Of a DNA stretch of 64,000 nt, positions 38,984-46,996 are shown one piece after another. The DNA is taken from the NCBI RefSeq assembly GCF_018310535.1, contig NZ_CP074102.1:2666001-2730000 (forward strand), written 5' to 3'. Both the position numbers and the translations under genes were made by a program. Each line of letters opens with the position of its first letter. Position 1 is the first letter of the stretch. Below the pieces are notes generated by a model that worked only from the letters and a program-made list of their open reading frames with translations, was not told the DNA's origin and did no database searches. This DNA is from Streptomyces mirabilis. GTDB taxonomy: Bacteria; Actinomycetota; Actinomycetes; Streptomycetales; Streptomycetaceae.

Positions 38984-39146
38984 CTGGAAAGCCAAGGTGC
39001 GCACCTCGAAGTTCGCTGTTGATCCGTCAGGTCCCCGTGAAGCGGACCATCCGTCAGGCTCCGTGATCGTGGAGCCTCATCTATGCAACTTACTCACGCT
39101 TTACTCGGTTCCCGGATCCGGGTACGAACGAGGCAGGATTGTGACC

Positions 39147-39689
39147 ATGTCCAACACTCCCATGGCAGCGAGCCCGCTCACCCGGGCCGTACTCGAGATC
39201 GACGAGTACGCCTCCGGCCTCGGCTGGGACCAGCCCGCTCGCCTCTTCGCCCTCGTAGACACCGCGCGACTGCGGACCCAGGAACCCGGCCTCGCGGCCC
39301 AGCTCGGCCTGCAGGACGAGCCCGAGACCACCGGTCTCACCCCCATCGAGCAGGACGAGATCCCTGCCGACAAGCCGCTGGACGAGTTCCTCGGCACCAT
39401 CGCCTGGCCCGACGCCGTGGTCGGCTGCGCGCTCACCGTGGAGCGGCTGATGCTGCCGCCGTCCGCGGAGGCCTCCGTCCCGGAGGGCCTGAGCGACAAG
39501 AAGCTCGCGAAGTGGGTGGCCGAGCATCCGGACCGCCAGGAGGTCCGTATGACGGTCGGCGTCCTGCGCGACGGCACCCGCGACTCGGCACTGCGTCTGC
39601 GCGAGAAGGACGCGCCGACCGAGGTCCTCACGGGCGCGGGCCTGGTGCCGGGTCTGGCGGAGGCGCTGTCTGCGACCTTCGCGGACTGA
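39147..39689 (+). CDS. PPA1309-family protein
   Basis: This 180-residue cytoplasmic actinobacterial protein of unknown function begins MSNTPMAASPLTRAVLEIDE. It contains LDEFLGTIAWPDAVVGCALT and a region with EHPDRQEVRMTVGVLRDG. It is typically found beside UPF0182 and PDZ-Lon genes, as here. A GTG six bases upstream is an alternative start. A strong terminator follows at 39706. Confidence 0.85.
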   Translation: MSNTPMAASPLTRAVLEIDEYASGLGWDQPARLFALVDTARLRTQEPGLAAQLGLQDEPETTGLTPIEQDEIPADKPLDEFLGTIAWPDAVVGCALTVERLMLPPSAEASVPEGLSDKKLAKWVAEHPDRQEVRMTVGVLRDGTRDSALRLREKDAPTEVLTGAGLVPGLAEALSATFAD

Positions 39690-39705
39690 CGTCCTGGTGT
39701 ACGTG

Positions 39706-39743
39706 GATGGGGGCGCCCCCGGACTTCCGGGGGCGCCCCCATC
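39706..39743. terminator. Bidirectional hairpin between PPA1309-type and PDZ-Lon genes
   Basis: GATGGGGGCGCCCCCGGA pairs perfectly with TCCGGGGGCGCCCCCATC around a 2-base loop, between convergent genes. Confidence 0.9.
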
Positions 39744-39782
39744 ACGCCGTACGGCCCCTGTGTGCCGCCGCCGGTCGGGCCC

Positions 39783-40880
39783 TCAACCCTTGGTGGTGCA
39801 CTTCGGCAGGTCGGCGGTCTTGCCGGAGCTGATGTCCTTCAGGGCGTTCATCGCGTCGTCGATGGTGTTGACCTTGACGAGGGTGAGCCCGTCGGGGGTG
39901 TCCTTGGCGGCCGCCGCGCAGTTGTCCTTGGGCGTCAGGAAGTACTGGGCGCCCTTCTCGCGCGCTCCGATCGTCTTCAGCTCGATGCCGCCGATCGGAC
40001 CGACGGTTCCGCTGTCGTCGATGGTGCCGGTGCCGGCCACGAACTTGCCGCCGGTGAGGTCGCCCGGGGTCAGCTTGTCCACGATGCCCAGCGCGAACAT
40101 CAGCCCGGCGCTCGGACCGCCGACATCGGCGAGCTTGATGTCGATGCTGAACGGGAACGTGTGATCGGTCCCGGCCGAGATGCCGACGATGGCGCGGGAC
40201 GCGCCGCTGTCGCTGGACTTCGCCGTGGTGATGGTCACGTCCGTGGTCGCGGTGGCCGTCTTGCCCGCCTTCTCGGCGGCGGCCTGCTCCTTGGCGGGCA
40301 CCACCGTGAAGACGACCTTCTCGCCGGGCTTGTGCTTGGTGACCAGCTTGGCGACGTCGTCGGGCGCCTTGACGGCCGTACCGTCGACGCTCTTGATCAC
40401 GTCACCGGCGTGCAGCCGCCCCTCGGCCGGGGAGCCCTTGACGACGGTCGACACGATCACCCAGGACTTCACCGGGACGCCCAGCTCCTTCAGAGCGGCC
40501 ACCTTGGCGCTCTCCTGGGACTGGCTGAACTCCTCGGCGTTCTCCTGCGTCGACTGCTGCTCGGTCTTGCCGTCCGGGTAGAGCGTGTCGTGCGGCACGA
40601 CCTTGTTGTCATGCGCGAGCCACCCGTAAACGGCCTCTACAAGGTTCATGTTGTAGTCGGCGCTGGTGACCCGGACCGTGGTCATGTTCAGGTGCCCGGT
40701 GGCCGGGTACGTCTTGCGTCCGGAGATCTGCAGCACCGGCTCGCCGTCGTGCTCGCCCAGCGTGTTCACCGTCGGCCCCGGTGACATCTCCGAGTACGGC
40801 ACTTTGATGAACACTCCCGCGCACAGGAGCGCGATCAGGATCAGGGTGGAGGCGAGCATCGTCGCGGTGCGGCGTGGCAT
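39783..40880 (-). CDS. Membrane PDZ-Lon (S16) peptidase, YlbL-like
   Basis: This 365-residue protein has one N-terminal membrane anchor (residues 8-28), a PDZ domain (about 130-210, with VVKGSPAEGRLHAGDVIKSV) and a C-terminal Lon-type domain. The catalytic Ser/Lys pair is present: Ser in VGGPSAGLMFALG and Lys in GGIELKTIGAREKGA. It should act at the outer face of the membrane. The small membrane gene at 40965 lies just upstream on the same strand, and the UPF0182 gene is nearby, the usual actinobacterial neighbourhood. Confidence 0.9.
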   Translation of the reverse strand: MPRRTATMLASTLILIALLCAGVFIKVPYSEMSPGPTVNTLGEHDGEPVLQISGRKTYPATGHLNMTTVRVTSADYNMNLVEAVYGWLAHDNKVVPHDTLYPDGKTEQQSTQENAEEFSQSQESAKVAALKELGVPVKSWVIVSTVVKGSPAEGRLHAGDVIKSVDGTAVKAPDDVAKLVTKHKPGEKVVFTVVPAKEQAAAEKAGKTATATTDVTITTAKSSDSGASRAIVGISAGTDHTFPFSIDIKLADVGGPSAGLMFALGIVDKLTPGDLTGGKFVAGTGTIDDSGTVGPIGGIELKTIGAREKGAQYFLTPKDNCAAAAKDTPDGLTLVKVNTIDDAMNALKDISSGKTADLPKCTTKG

Positions 40881-40964
40881 GCCACGACAGTACGGGACGG
40901 TGCTGTCAGCGCACCGTCGGGGCCGTCCGTACGGGGCCCGGGTGGCGCTAGCGGAGCCCCGGCC

Positions 40965-41171
40965 TCAGACCGCGTCGGATTGCGGCTTCTCCCCGCCACC
41001 GGGCCGCACCATGACGGCCTCGGAGCGCTCCATGGCCGCGCGGAAGCGCGCGTACCCCTCGAGCTCGACGCCGTCTCCCACCGTCTTGCGGTTCCGGCTG
41101 GCCCAACTGCCCCACAGCCCGGCACCGATCGCAGCCAAAAGCGGAATCAGCAACCAGGCGAGCGACGCCAT
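40965..41171 (-). CDS. Small membrane protein, 68 residues
   Basis: The ATG at 41171 follows an excellent GGGAGGTCGGC site. The N-terminal helix MASLAWLLIPLLAAIGAGLW spans the membrane and is followed by a charged tail (SRNRKTVGDGVELEGYARFR). I do not recognise a named family. It precedes the PDZ-Lon gene by 84 bp on the same strand and may be cotranscribed with it. Confidence 0.8.
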   Translation of the reverse strand: MASLAWLLIPLLAAIGAGLWGSWASRNRKTVGDGVELEGYARFRAAMERSEAVMVRPGGGEKPQSDAV

Positions 41172-41292
41172 GCCGACCTCCCAACCCCACAAGCGACCGC
41201 AACTGACTGATCAGCAGATTAACCATCTGCCTTGTTAACGCTCATACCAGGGGGTCGGTTACGCAACCGGAGCAAGGGTGAGAACTCGGTGA

Positions 41293-41314
41293 GGCCGGAC
41301 TCACACGTCCGGCC
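41293..41314 (-). terminator. Hairpin after moaE
   Basis: GGCCGGAC and GTCCGGCC enclose a 6-base loop 8 bp past the moaE stop. Confidence 0.75.
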
Positions 41315-41321
41315 GACTCTC

Positions 41322-41783
41322 TCAACAGGCTCCGACCCACTCCTCCGTGCCGTCGGAGAACTTCTGGTGCTTCCAGATGGGCACCTCGTGCTTGAGGTCG
41401 TCGATCAGCTTGCGACACGCCTCGAAGGCCTCACCGCGGTGCGGACACGACACGGCGACGATCACCGCGAGATCACCGACGGCCAGGTCACCGACCCGGT
41501 GCACGGCGGCCAGCGCCCGCACCGGATACTCGGCGACCACCTTCTCGGCGATCCGCCGCATCTCGGCCTCCGCGCTGGGATGACACGAATACCCGAGCCC
41601 CTCGACGTCGGCACCCCCGTCGTGATTGCGCACGGTCCCCACGAAGAGCGCGGTCCCCCCGGCGGCGTCGTCTCCGACGGCCCGGAAGACCTCGTCCAAG
41701 GAGAGCGGCTCGTCCCGAATCGCCAACAGCCGAATCGGATCCTGCGCGCCCAACTCACCCGGATGCTCAAAGGTAGCTGCCAT
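41322..41783 (-). CDS. moaE: Molybdopterin synthase catalytic subunit MoaE
   Basis: This subunit inserts sulphur into precursor Z together with MoaD. It has 153 residues. Conserved parts are GTALFVGTVRNHDGG, LGYSCHPSAEAEM, HRVGDLAVGDLAVIVAVSCP and the lysine motif KHEVPIWKHQKF. The ATG at 41783 is chosen because upstream in-frame codons are Gly/Arg/Cys rich with no ribosome binding site. No moaD or other cofactor gene is near, so it acts with subunits encoded elsewhere. Confidence 0.93.
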   Translation of the reverse strand: MAATFEHPGELGAQDPIRLLAIRDEPLSLDEVFRAVGDDAAGGTALFVGTVRNHDGGADVEGLGYSCHPSAEAEMRRIAEKVVAEYPVRALAAVHRVGDLAVGDLAVIVAVSCPHRGEAFEACRKLIDDLKHEVPIWKHQKFSDGTEEWVGAC

Positions 41784-41933
41784 AGCCCCATCGTGCCGCA
41801 CCCCACGGCACCCACGAAATACGCCTTTCACCCCGCACACGCGCGTGACCTTTTGGAGCCTCCTACAGAGACCAAGCCCACACCCCACCCACCCCAGCCC
41901 GTCCGGCATGTGGGGACGAGGCTATTCAGCCCG

Positions 41934-42158
41934 CTACTGGGGGGCACGGCCCCGCCGGGGTCCAGGGGCACGGCCCCGCCGGGGTCCAGGGGCACGGCCC
42001 CGCCGAGACGCAGGGGCGCAGCCCCGCCGGGGGTTCAGGACCACGGCCCCGCCAGGGTCCAGGGGCGCAGCCCCGCCGGGGTGCAGGGGCGCAGCCCCGC
42101 TGGGGGGCCGGGGGCGGAGCCTCCGGGGATGGGACGGGTAGGGGCGGCGGGGGCGAAA
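41934..42158. repeat. Tandem array of ~24-bp GC-rich unit plus dispersed intergenic module
   Basis: About seven copies of GGGGCRCRGCCCCGCCGGGG-TCCA run from 41940 to 42110 with a period near 24 bp, each able to fold on itself. They are followed by GGGATGGGACGGGTAGGGGC and GGCGGGGGCGAA (42124-42156), the same closing module as at 33667-33698. Nothing between moaE (41783) and the epimerase-like gene (42205) looks like a gene. Confidence 0.85.
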
Positions 42159-42204
42159 CACCGGCCCCCAGCCACGACGCACCCGCACCCGCACGCCCCC
42201 GGAC

Positions 42205-43320
42205 TCAGATCCGTCGCCGAGCCTTCCGAGCCCGCCGAACCAACGCGGCCGTACCCAGAAGAGCAACCGTCGCCCCCGCGGCCCCCGCCGCCGTCGCATC
42301 CTTCCGCCCCAGCCGCCGCCCAGCCACGGTGTGCCGCCCGGCAACCTCCTCCAGCAGCTCCGCGAGAACCTCCTCGTTGGTCCACTGCGGCCGCCACCCG
42401 GCGTCATGCATCCGGCTCCCACTCACCACCCAGGGATACATCGTGTACGCCAGATCCCCGGCGGGCGAAGGAGTGAGCCCGATCCGGTGAAGTCGCGCGG
42501 CAGCCCCCAGCGCGACGGCGGACGGCAACTCCATCCGCCGAATCCCACTGAGCTCCTCGACCTCCTCCTGCTCCAGCCACCCGTCGCACCCGACGGCCAG
42601 CTCCCCCTCCACCTTCTCCAGGACGGCGTACTCCAGAGCACTGCACAGATCCTCGACGTGGCAGAACTGCCAGGCAGGCCGTGACCCCGCCACCACAAGG
42701 AGTCGAGGTGACTCGAAGTACCTGGTCAGCGCGGTGTCGGTACCACCACCGACCAGGACCCCGGGCCGTACGACGGTGACATTGAGCCCCGGATGCGCGC
42801 GCGGCGCCCGCCGGGCGAGCCGCTCGATCTCCAGCAGGTCCCCGACCCCCGTGGCCTCGGCGGTCGCCCGCAGTTCGGCGTCTTCGGAGAGGGGCAGTTC
42901 GTTGTCGGGCAGCGCCCCGTAGACCATCGCGGACGTGCACAGCACGACCCGGTGCACCCCGGCCGCAGCGGCGGCCGTCAGCACGGTCTGCGTCCCCCGG
43001 ACGTTGTACGCCGTGCGCGCCGCCGCGTCCGTCTCCAGGTCGAGGTCGAGCGCGAGATGCACCACGACGTCCGCGCCGCGCAGCTTCTCGGCGATCGCGG
43101 GGTCCCGGACGTCGAGGATCTGCCACTGGGCGCCCTCGCACTCGCCGCGACGCTCGTCGATGGCGATGACCTGCTTGATCTCCTCGCTGGCGGCAAGCCG
43201 CTCGGTCAGCATCGCGCCCACGCCGGACGCGGCGCCGGTGACCGCGACGACGGGCCCGCGCAAGGGCGAGCTGGTTGAGTGGTTTCGCGCTGCGCGAACC
43301 TGTGGATCTGGGGAACTCAC
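42205..43320 (-). CDS. NAD-dependent epimerase/dehydratase-like (extended SDR)
   Basis: This 371-residue protein has a Rossmann nucleotide site GPVVAVTGAASGVGAMLTER near residue 25, an acidic Asp after strand 2 (VIAIDERRG), and STSAMVYGALPDNE around the catalytic Ser/Tyr region. YGA matches only loosely the YxxxK motif, so activity is uncertain. The C-terminal tail has a hydrophobic stretch (TAAGAAGATVALLGTAALVR) and then a basic end, suggesting membrane association. The GTG at 43320 after GGAGACG is used. It is divergent from the metalloprotease-like gene. Confidence 0.8.
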   Translation of the reverse strand: MSSPDPQVRAARNHSTSSPLRGPVVAVTGAASGVGAMLTERLAASEEIKQVIAIDERRGECEGAQWQILDVRDPAIAEKLRGADVVVHLALDLDLETDAAARTAYNVRGTQTVLTAAAAAGVHRVVLCTSAMVYGALPDNELPLSEDAELRATAEATGVGDLLEIERLARRAPRAHPGLNVTVVRPGVLVGGGTDTALTRYFESPRLLVVAGSRPAWQFCHVEDLCSALEYAVLEKVEGELAVGCDGWLEQEEVEELSGIRRMELPSAVALGAAARLHRIGLTPSPAGDLAYTMYPWVVSGSRMHDAGWRPQWTNEEVLAELLEEVAGRHTVAGRRLGRKDATAAGAAGATVALLGTAALVRRARKARRRI

Positions 43321-43511
43321 CGGGCGTCTCCAGCGGTTGTCTTCAGTAACGGACGCGCGTGACGCGTCCGTACCAGGTGGCATCCATCCTGCCGCAGGCC
43401 AAGAGTCGGCGAAGCACCGAGGCCCGATCGGGCTCGGGTGTCTACGCTGGGTGGTGTTGTCGGGCAGTCGCCGTCGGAATGAACCGGCGGCCTTACCAGC
43501 CGAGGAATCCC

Positions 43512-44942
43512 GTGAGTGACACCCCATTCGGATTCGGCCTTCCGCCGGAGGAGCCGGAGAACGGCGACGAGGGCAAGAAGAAGGACCAGCAGAGCGGCGG
43601 TGGACAGGGACCGTTCGGTTTCGGGCCGCCCGGAGCCGGCGGCCCCGGCGCCGACAATCCGCTCGCAGCGATGTTCGGTTCCATGAACCCCAACGACCTG
43701 GGGGCCGCGTTCCAGCAGCTGGGCCAGATGCTCTCGTACGAGGGCGGTCCGGTGAATTGGGACATGGCCAAGCAGATCGCCCGCCAGACGGTCTCCCAGG
43801 GCACTTCTGACGGCACCAAGGACGCGAGCGTCGGTCCCGCCGAGCGCACCGCGGTTCAGGATGCCGTACGCCTGGCCGACCTGTGGCTGGACGACGCGAC
43901 GTCCCTGCCGTCCGGCGCCGCTTCCGCCGTGGCCTGGAGCCGCGCGGAGTGGGTCGAGGCGACCCTGCCGGTGTGGAAGGAGCTCGTCGACCCGGTCGCC
44001 GAGCGGGTCGGCGCGGCCATGGGTGATGTCCTGCCCGAGGAGATGCAGGCCATGGCGGGCCCGCTCATCGGCATGATGCGCTCCATGGGCGGCGCCATGT
44101 TCGGTACGCAGATCGGGCAGGCCGTCGGCGTGCTCGCGGGCGAGGTCGTCGGTTCCACCGACATCGGCCTGCCGCTCGGCCCGGCCGGCAAGGCCGCGCT
44201 GCTGCCGCTGAACATCGCGTCCTTCGGCAAGGACCTGGGCATCCCCCTGGAGGAGGTGCGGCTCTACCTCGCCCTGCGCGAGGCCGCCCACCAGCGTCTC
44301 TTCTCGCACGTGCCGTGGCTGCGCTCGCACCTGTTCGGCGCGGTCGAGGGCTACGCTCGCGGGATCAAGGTCGACACGGCCAAGCTGGAGGACGTGGTCG
44401 GCCAGCTCGACCCGCAGAACCCCGAGCAGCTGCAGGACGCTCTCCAGCAGGGCATGTTCCAGCCGGAGGACACGCCGGAGCAGAAAGCCGCGCTGGCCCG
44501 TCTGGAAACGGCGCTCGCGCTCGTCGAGGGCTGGGTGGACGCGGTCGTGCACGCGGCCGCGAAACCGCGTCTTTCCTCCGCGGACGCGCTGCGCGAGACG
44601 CTGCGCCGACGCCGTGCCACGGGCGGCCCCGCCGAGCAGACGTTCGCCACGCTGATCGGCCTGGAGCTGCGCCCGCGCCGGCTGCGGGACGCCTCTCGCC
44701 TGTGGGCCTCGCTCACCGACGCGCGCGGTGTCGACGGCCGTGACGGCCTGTGGGCCCACCCGGACATGCTGCCGACCGCGTCCGACCTCGACGACCCGGA
44801 CGGCTTCGTGCACCGTGAGCAGCTGGACTTCTCCGAGCTCGACAAGATGCTCGGCGAGGCGGCGAGCGGCTCCGCCGAGAAGCCGAACCTGAAGAAGGAC
44901 GACGCTCCCAAGGACGACGACAAGGGCGACGGCACCGAGTGA
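43512..44942 (+). CDS. DUF2342 putative zinc-dependent metalloprotease
   Basis: This 476-residue actinobacterial protein has a Gly/Pro/Glu-rich N-terminus (residues 1-50), a helical core, and a degenerate metal-binding-like region LYLALREAAHQRLFSHVPWL near residues 255-275. The family is annotated as zinc-dependent metalloproteases or F420-associated hydrolases, without firm biochemistry that I know of. The GTG at 43512 follows CGAGGAATCC. Its stop overlaps the NUDIX gene start by 4 bp. The acidic Lys/Asp tail is disordered. Confidence 0.8.
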   Translation: MSDTPFGFGLPPEEPENGDEGKKKDQQSGGGQGPFGFGPPGAGGPGADNPLAAMFGSMNPNDLGAAFQQLGQMLSYEGGPVNWDMAKQIARQTVSQGTSDGTKDASVGPAERTAVQDAVRLADLWLDDATSLPSGAASAVAWSRAEWVEATLPVWKELVDPVAERVGAAMGDVLPEEMQAMAGPLIGMMRSMGGAMFGTQIGQAVGVLAGEVVGSTDIGLPLGPAGKAALLPLNIASFGKDLGIPLEEVRLYLALREAAHQRLFSHVPWLRSHLFGAVEGYARGIKVDTAKLEDVVGQLDPQNPEQLQDALQQGMFQPEDTPEQKAALARLETALALVEGWVDAVVHAAAKPRLSSADALRETLRRRRATGGPAEQTFATLIGLELRPRRLRDASRLWASLTDARGVDGRDGLWAHPDMLPTASDLDDPDGFVHREQLDFSELDKMLGEAASGSAEKPNLKKDDAPKDDDKGDGTE

Positions 44943-45466
44943 CCCTTCACGACGACGCCGTCCTCGTACTGAAGCAGTACGAAGACCAGGAAGAACTGCG
45001 CCAGGTCTATCTGGACCATCTGTCCGAGCACCCCGACGGCATGTGGAAGGCCTGCACGGCAGGACACGTCACGGCCAGCGCCCTGGTCATCGACCCGGTC
45101 GGCGGCCGCGTCCTGCTGACGCTGCACCGCAAGCTGCAGATGTGGCTGCAGATGGGCGGCCACTGCGAGCCGGGGGATCCGACGCTGGCGGCGGCCGCGC
45201 TGCGCGAGGCGACCGAGGAGTCGGGCATCGAGGGTCTGATCCTGCTGCCGGGCGGCCCGGTGACCCTGGACCGGCATGCCATCCCTGCGCCGTGCAACTG
45301 GCACCTGGACGTCCAGTACGCCGCGCTCGCTCCGGCCGAGGCCGTGGAGGCGATCAGCGACGAGTCCCTGGACCTGCGCTGGTTCCGCTACGAGGAGGTC
45401 GCGGACGTGGCGGACGCCTCGGTCGTACGGCTTCTGGAAGCAACCCGCGCACGGCTCTCGGCCTGA
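44939..45466 (+). CDS. NUDIX hydrolase
   Basis: This 175-residue protein has the Nudix box GGHCEPGDPTLAAAALREAT, continuing EESGIEG (G-x5-E-x7-REUxEExGU with minor variation). Such enzymes cleave nucleoside diphosphate derivatives; the substrate is unknown. The GTG overlaps the upstream stop, so it is coupled to the DUF2342 gene. A perfect hairpin terminator follows immediately. Confidence 0.88.
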   Translation: MTLHDDAVLVLKQYEDQEELRQVYLDHLSEHPDGMWKACTAGHVTASALVIDPVGGRVLLTLHRKLQMWLQMGGHCEPGDPTLAAAALREATEESGIEGLILLPGGPVTLDRHAIPAPCNWHLDVQYAALAPAEAVEAISDESLDLRWFRYEEVADVADASVVRLLEATRARLSA

Positions 45467-45467
45467 G

Positions 45468-45513
45468 GCAAACGTAAGGGGCGACCGCCACGGCGGTCGC
45501 CCCTTACGTTTGC
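45468..45513. terminator. Perfect bidirectional hairpin
   Basis: GCAAACGTAAGGGGCGACCG pairs with its exact complement at the right arm, giving a stem of more than 20 bp between the convergent NUDIX and AIM24 genes. Confidence 0.93.
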
Positions 45514-45532
45514 TGCCCGGACCGTCACCCGG

Positions 45533-46288
45533 TCAGCTCCAGACGTTGCCCTGGTTCTGGGCCCGGGCCCCCTGCTGCCCCATGCCGTACTGGGCACGCA
45601 GCCCCTGGCCGATCACCGCGTTCTGCGGCGGCAGCAGCTCGCTGGGCTGGACGAGCGCGAAGCCCTGGCCCAGGAAGCTGAGCTCCCAGCCCTCACCGGT
45701 GTTGCCACGCCGCCGCCACACCCCGGAGGAGTGCGTCTGGGCCTGCATCTGGACACGCAGGCCGGTGGACCAGGCGACGATCGCGTCGGCGTCACAGTTG
45801 ACGTACTTGTCGGGCGTGACCTGCATCATCAGCGGCATGCCCGAGGTCATCAGGGCGACCTTGCCACGGCCGGTGATGTTGAGCTGGTACTTGCCGGACC
45901 CGGAGATGCCGTACTGGCTGTCCACGGCGATGACCTCGTGGTGCAGCGAGGAGTCCATCGCCAGGACGTAGCTGCTGTCGACGGTCAGCCCGTCCTGCTC
46001 CACGTCGACCACGTGCACGTGCTGGGCGAGATTGGCCAGATAGACCGTCCCCTGCCCGTGGCACCGCATCAGGTCGAGGCCTTCACCGGTGTACGCACGT
46101 GCGCGGTGCTGGCTGTTGTTCTGGTACTCGGCGTCGAACTCCACGAGGCCCTGGTACGCGACCATGGTGCCCTTGCGGGCCAGGATGTCGTCGTGCCCCT
46201 CCATGACGACTCGCAGCATCTGCGAGTTCTGGAGGCTGTAGCGCTCCTGGGTCTGCTGCTCGTTGTAGCCGAAAAGCGGGCTCTGCAT
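45533..46288 (-). CDS. AIM24-family protein, third gene of the TerD-AIM24 operon
   Basis: This 251-residue protein is a beta-rich AIM24/TIGR00266-type domain with no signal or membrane helix. Shared motifs with its two neighbours are ILARKGTMVAYQGLVEFDAE, GLDLMRCHGQGTVYLA and VAWSTGLRVQMQ. A variable Gly/Gln tail (GMGQQGARAQNQG) ends it. It lies 16 bp downstream of the second AIM24 gene. AIM24 is named after a mitochondrial protein; bacterial function is unknown. Confidence 0.88.
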   Translation of the reverse strand: MQSPLFGYNEQQTQERYSLQNSQMLRVVMEGHDDILARKGTMVAYQGLVEFDAEYQNNSQHRARAYTGEGLDLMRCHGQGTVYLANLAQHVHVVDVEQDGLTVDSSYVLAMDSSLHHEVIAVDSQYGISGSGKYQLNITGRGKVALMTSGMPLMMQVTPDKYVNCDADAIVAWSTGLRVQMQAQTHSSGVWRRRGNTGEGWELSFLGQGFALVQPSELLPPQNAVIGQGLRAQYGMGQQGARAQNQGNVWS

Positions 46289-46304
46289 GATGTGGTGCTC
46301 CCCC

Positions 46305-46985
46305 TCAGCCCCGGATCCGGAGGCGGTCGGTGCTGTCCTCGCTGGGCTGGACGACGACGATGCCCTGTCCGGAGAACGCCATCTGGTACGCCTCGCCGCT
46401 GCCGCGTCCGATCAGTGACTGCGCCTTGAAGCTGCGCTTGCCCTTCACCTTGAGGTTCGGGGACCAGGCGACGAGCGCGTCCGGGTCGACGTAGGTCTCG
46501 TCCTCACCGCCGCCGCAGTCGACCACGATCGGCGTGCCGCGCGAGGTCAGCGCGACCCAGCCCTGACCGGAGATCTTGGTGTTCCACAGGCCCTGTCCGG
46601 CGAACTTGGCGAGCCCCTTCACCCGCTCGACGCCCCACTGGAGATGGGCGTCGAAGGCGAGCAGGTTGGTGGCGTTGACGGAGATCGCGTCCCCGTTGAG
46701 GTTGATGACGACGACGTTCGCCCCGTAGTCGGCCAGGTAGAGCAGGCCGTCGCCGGTGCACTTCATGAGGGGCGCGCCCTCACCGGTCATCCAGTCCCGC
46801 GCGATCTGGCGTACGGCGGGCGGGTTGGGCTCGTACTGGACGAACCCTTCGTAGGCGACCATCGAGCCCACGCGCGCGAAGAGGTCGTTTCCGGTCTGCA
46901 TGGCGACCTTCAGCATGTGGTTGCCGTGGTTCTCCATGCGGGCGGTGACAGGTGCCGGGGCGAAGCCCGCGAGTGGCTGGTTCAT
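46305..46985 (-). CDS. AIM24-family protein, second gene of the operon
   Basis: This 226-residue protein has a single AIM24 domain with LFARVGSMVAYEGFVQYEPN, GAPLMKCTGDGLLYLADYGA and DALVAWSPNLKVKGK, the same landmarks as the flanking paralogues. The ATG at 46985 (MNQPLAGFAP) lies 11 bp after the TerD-AIM24 stop. Its tail ends in a Gln/Pro/Ser-rich stretch like the others (GIVVVQPSEDSTDRL). Confidence 0.88.
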   Translation of the reverse strand: MNQPLAGFAPAPVTARMENHGNHMLKVAMQTGNDLFARVGSMVAYEGFVQYEPNPPAVRQIARDWMTGEGAPLMKCTGDGLLYLADYGANVVVINLNGDAISVNATNLLAFDAHLQWGVERVKGLAKFAGQGLWNTKISGQGWVALTSRGTPIVVDCGGGEDETYVDPDALVAWSPNLKVKGKRSFKAQSLIGRGSGEAYQMAFSGQGIVVVQPSEDSTDRLRIRG

Positions 46986-46996
46986 GACGGGCTCCC

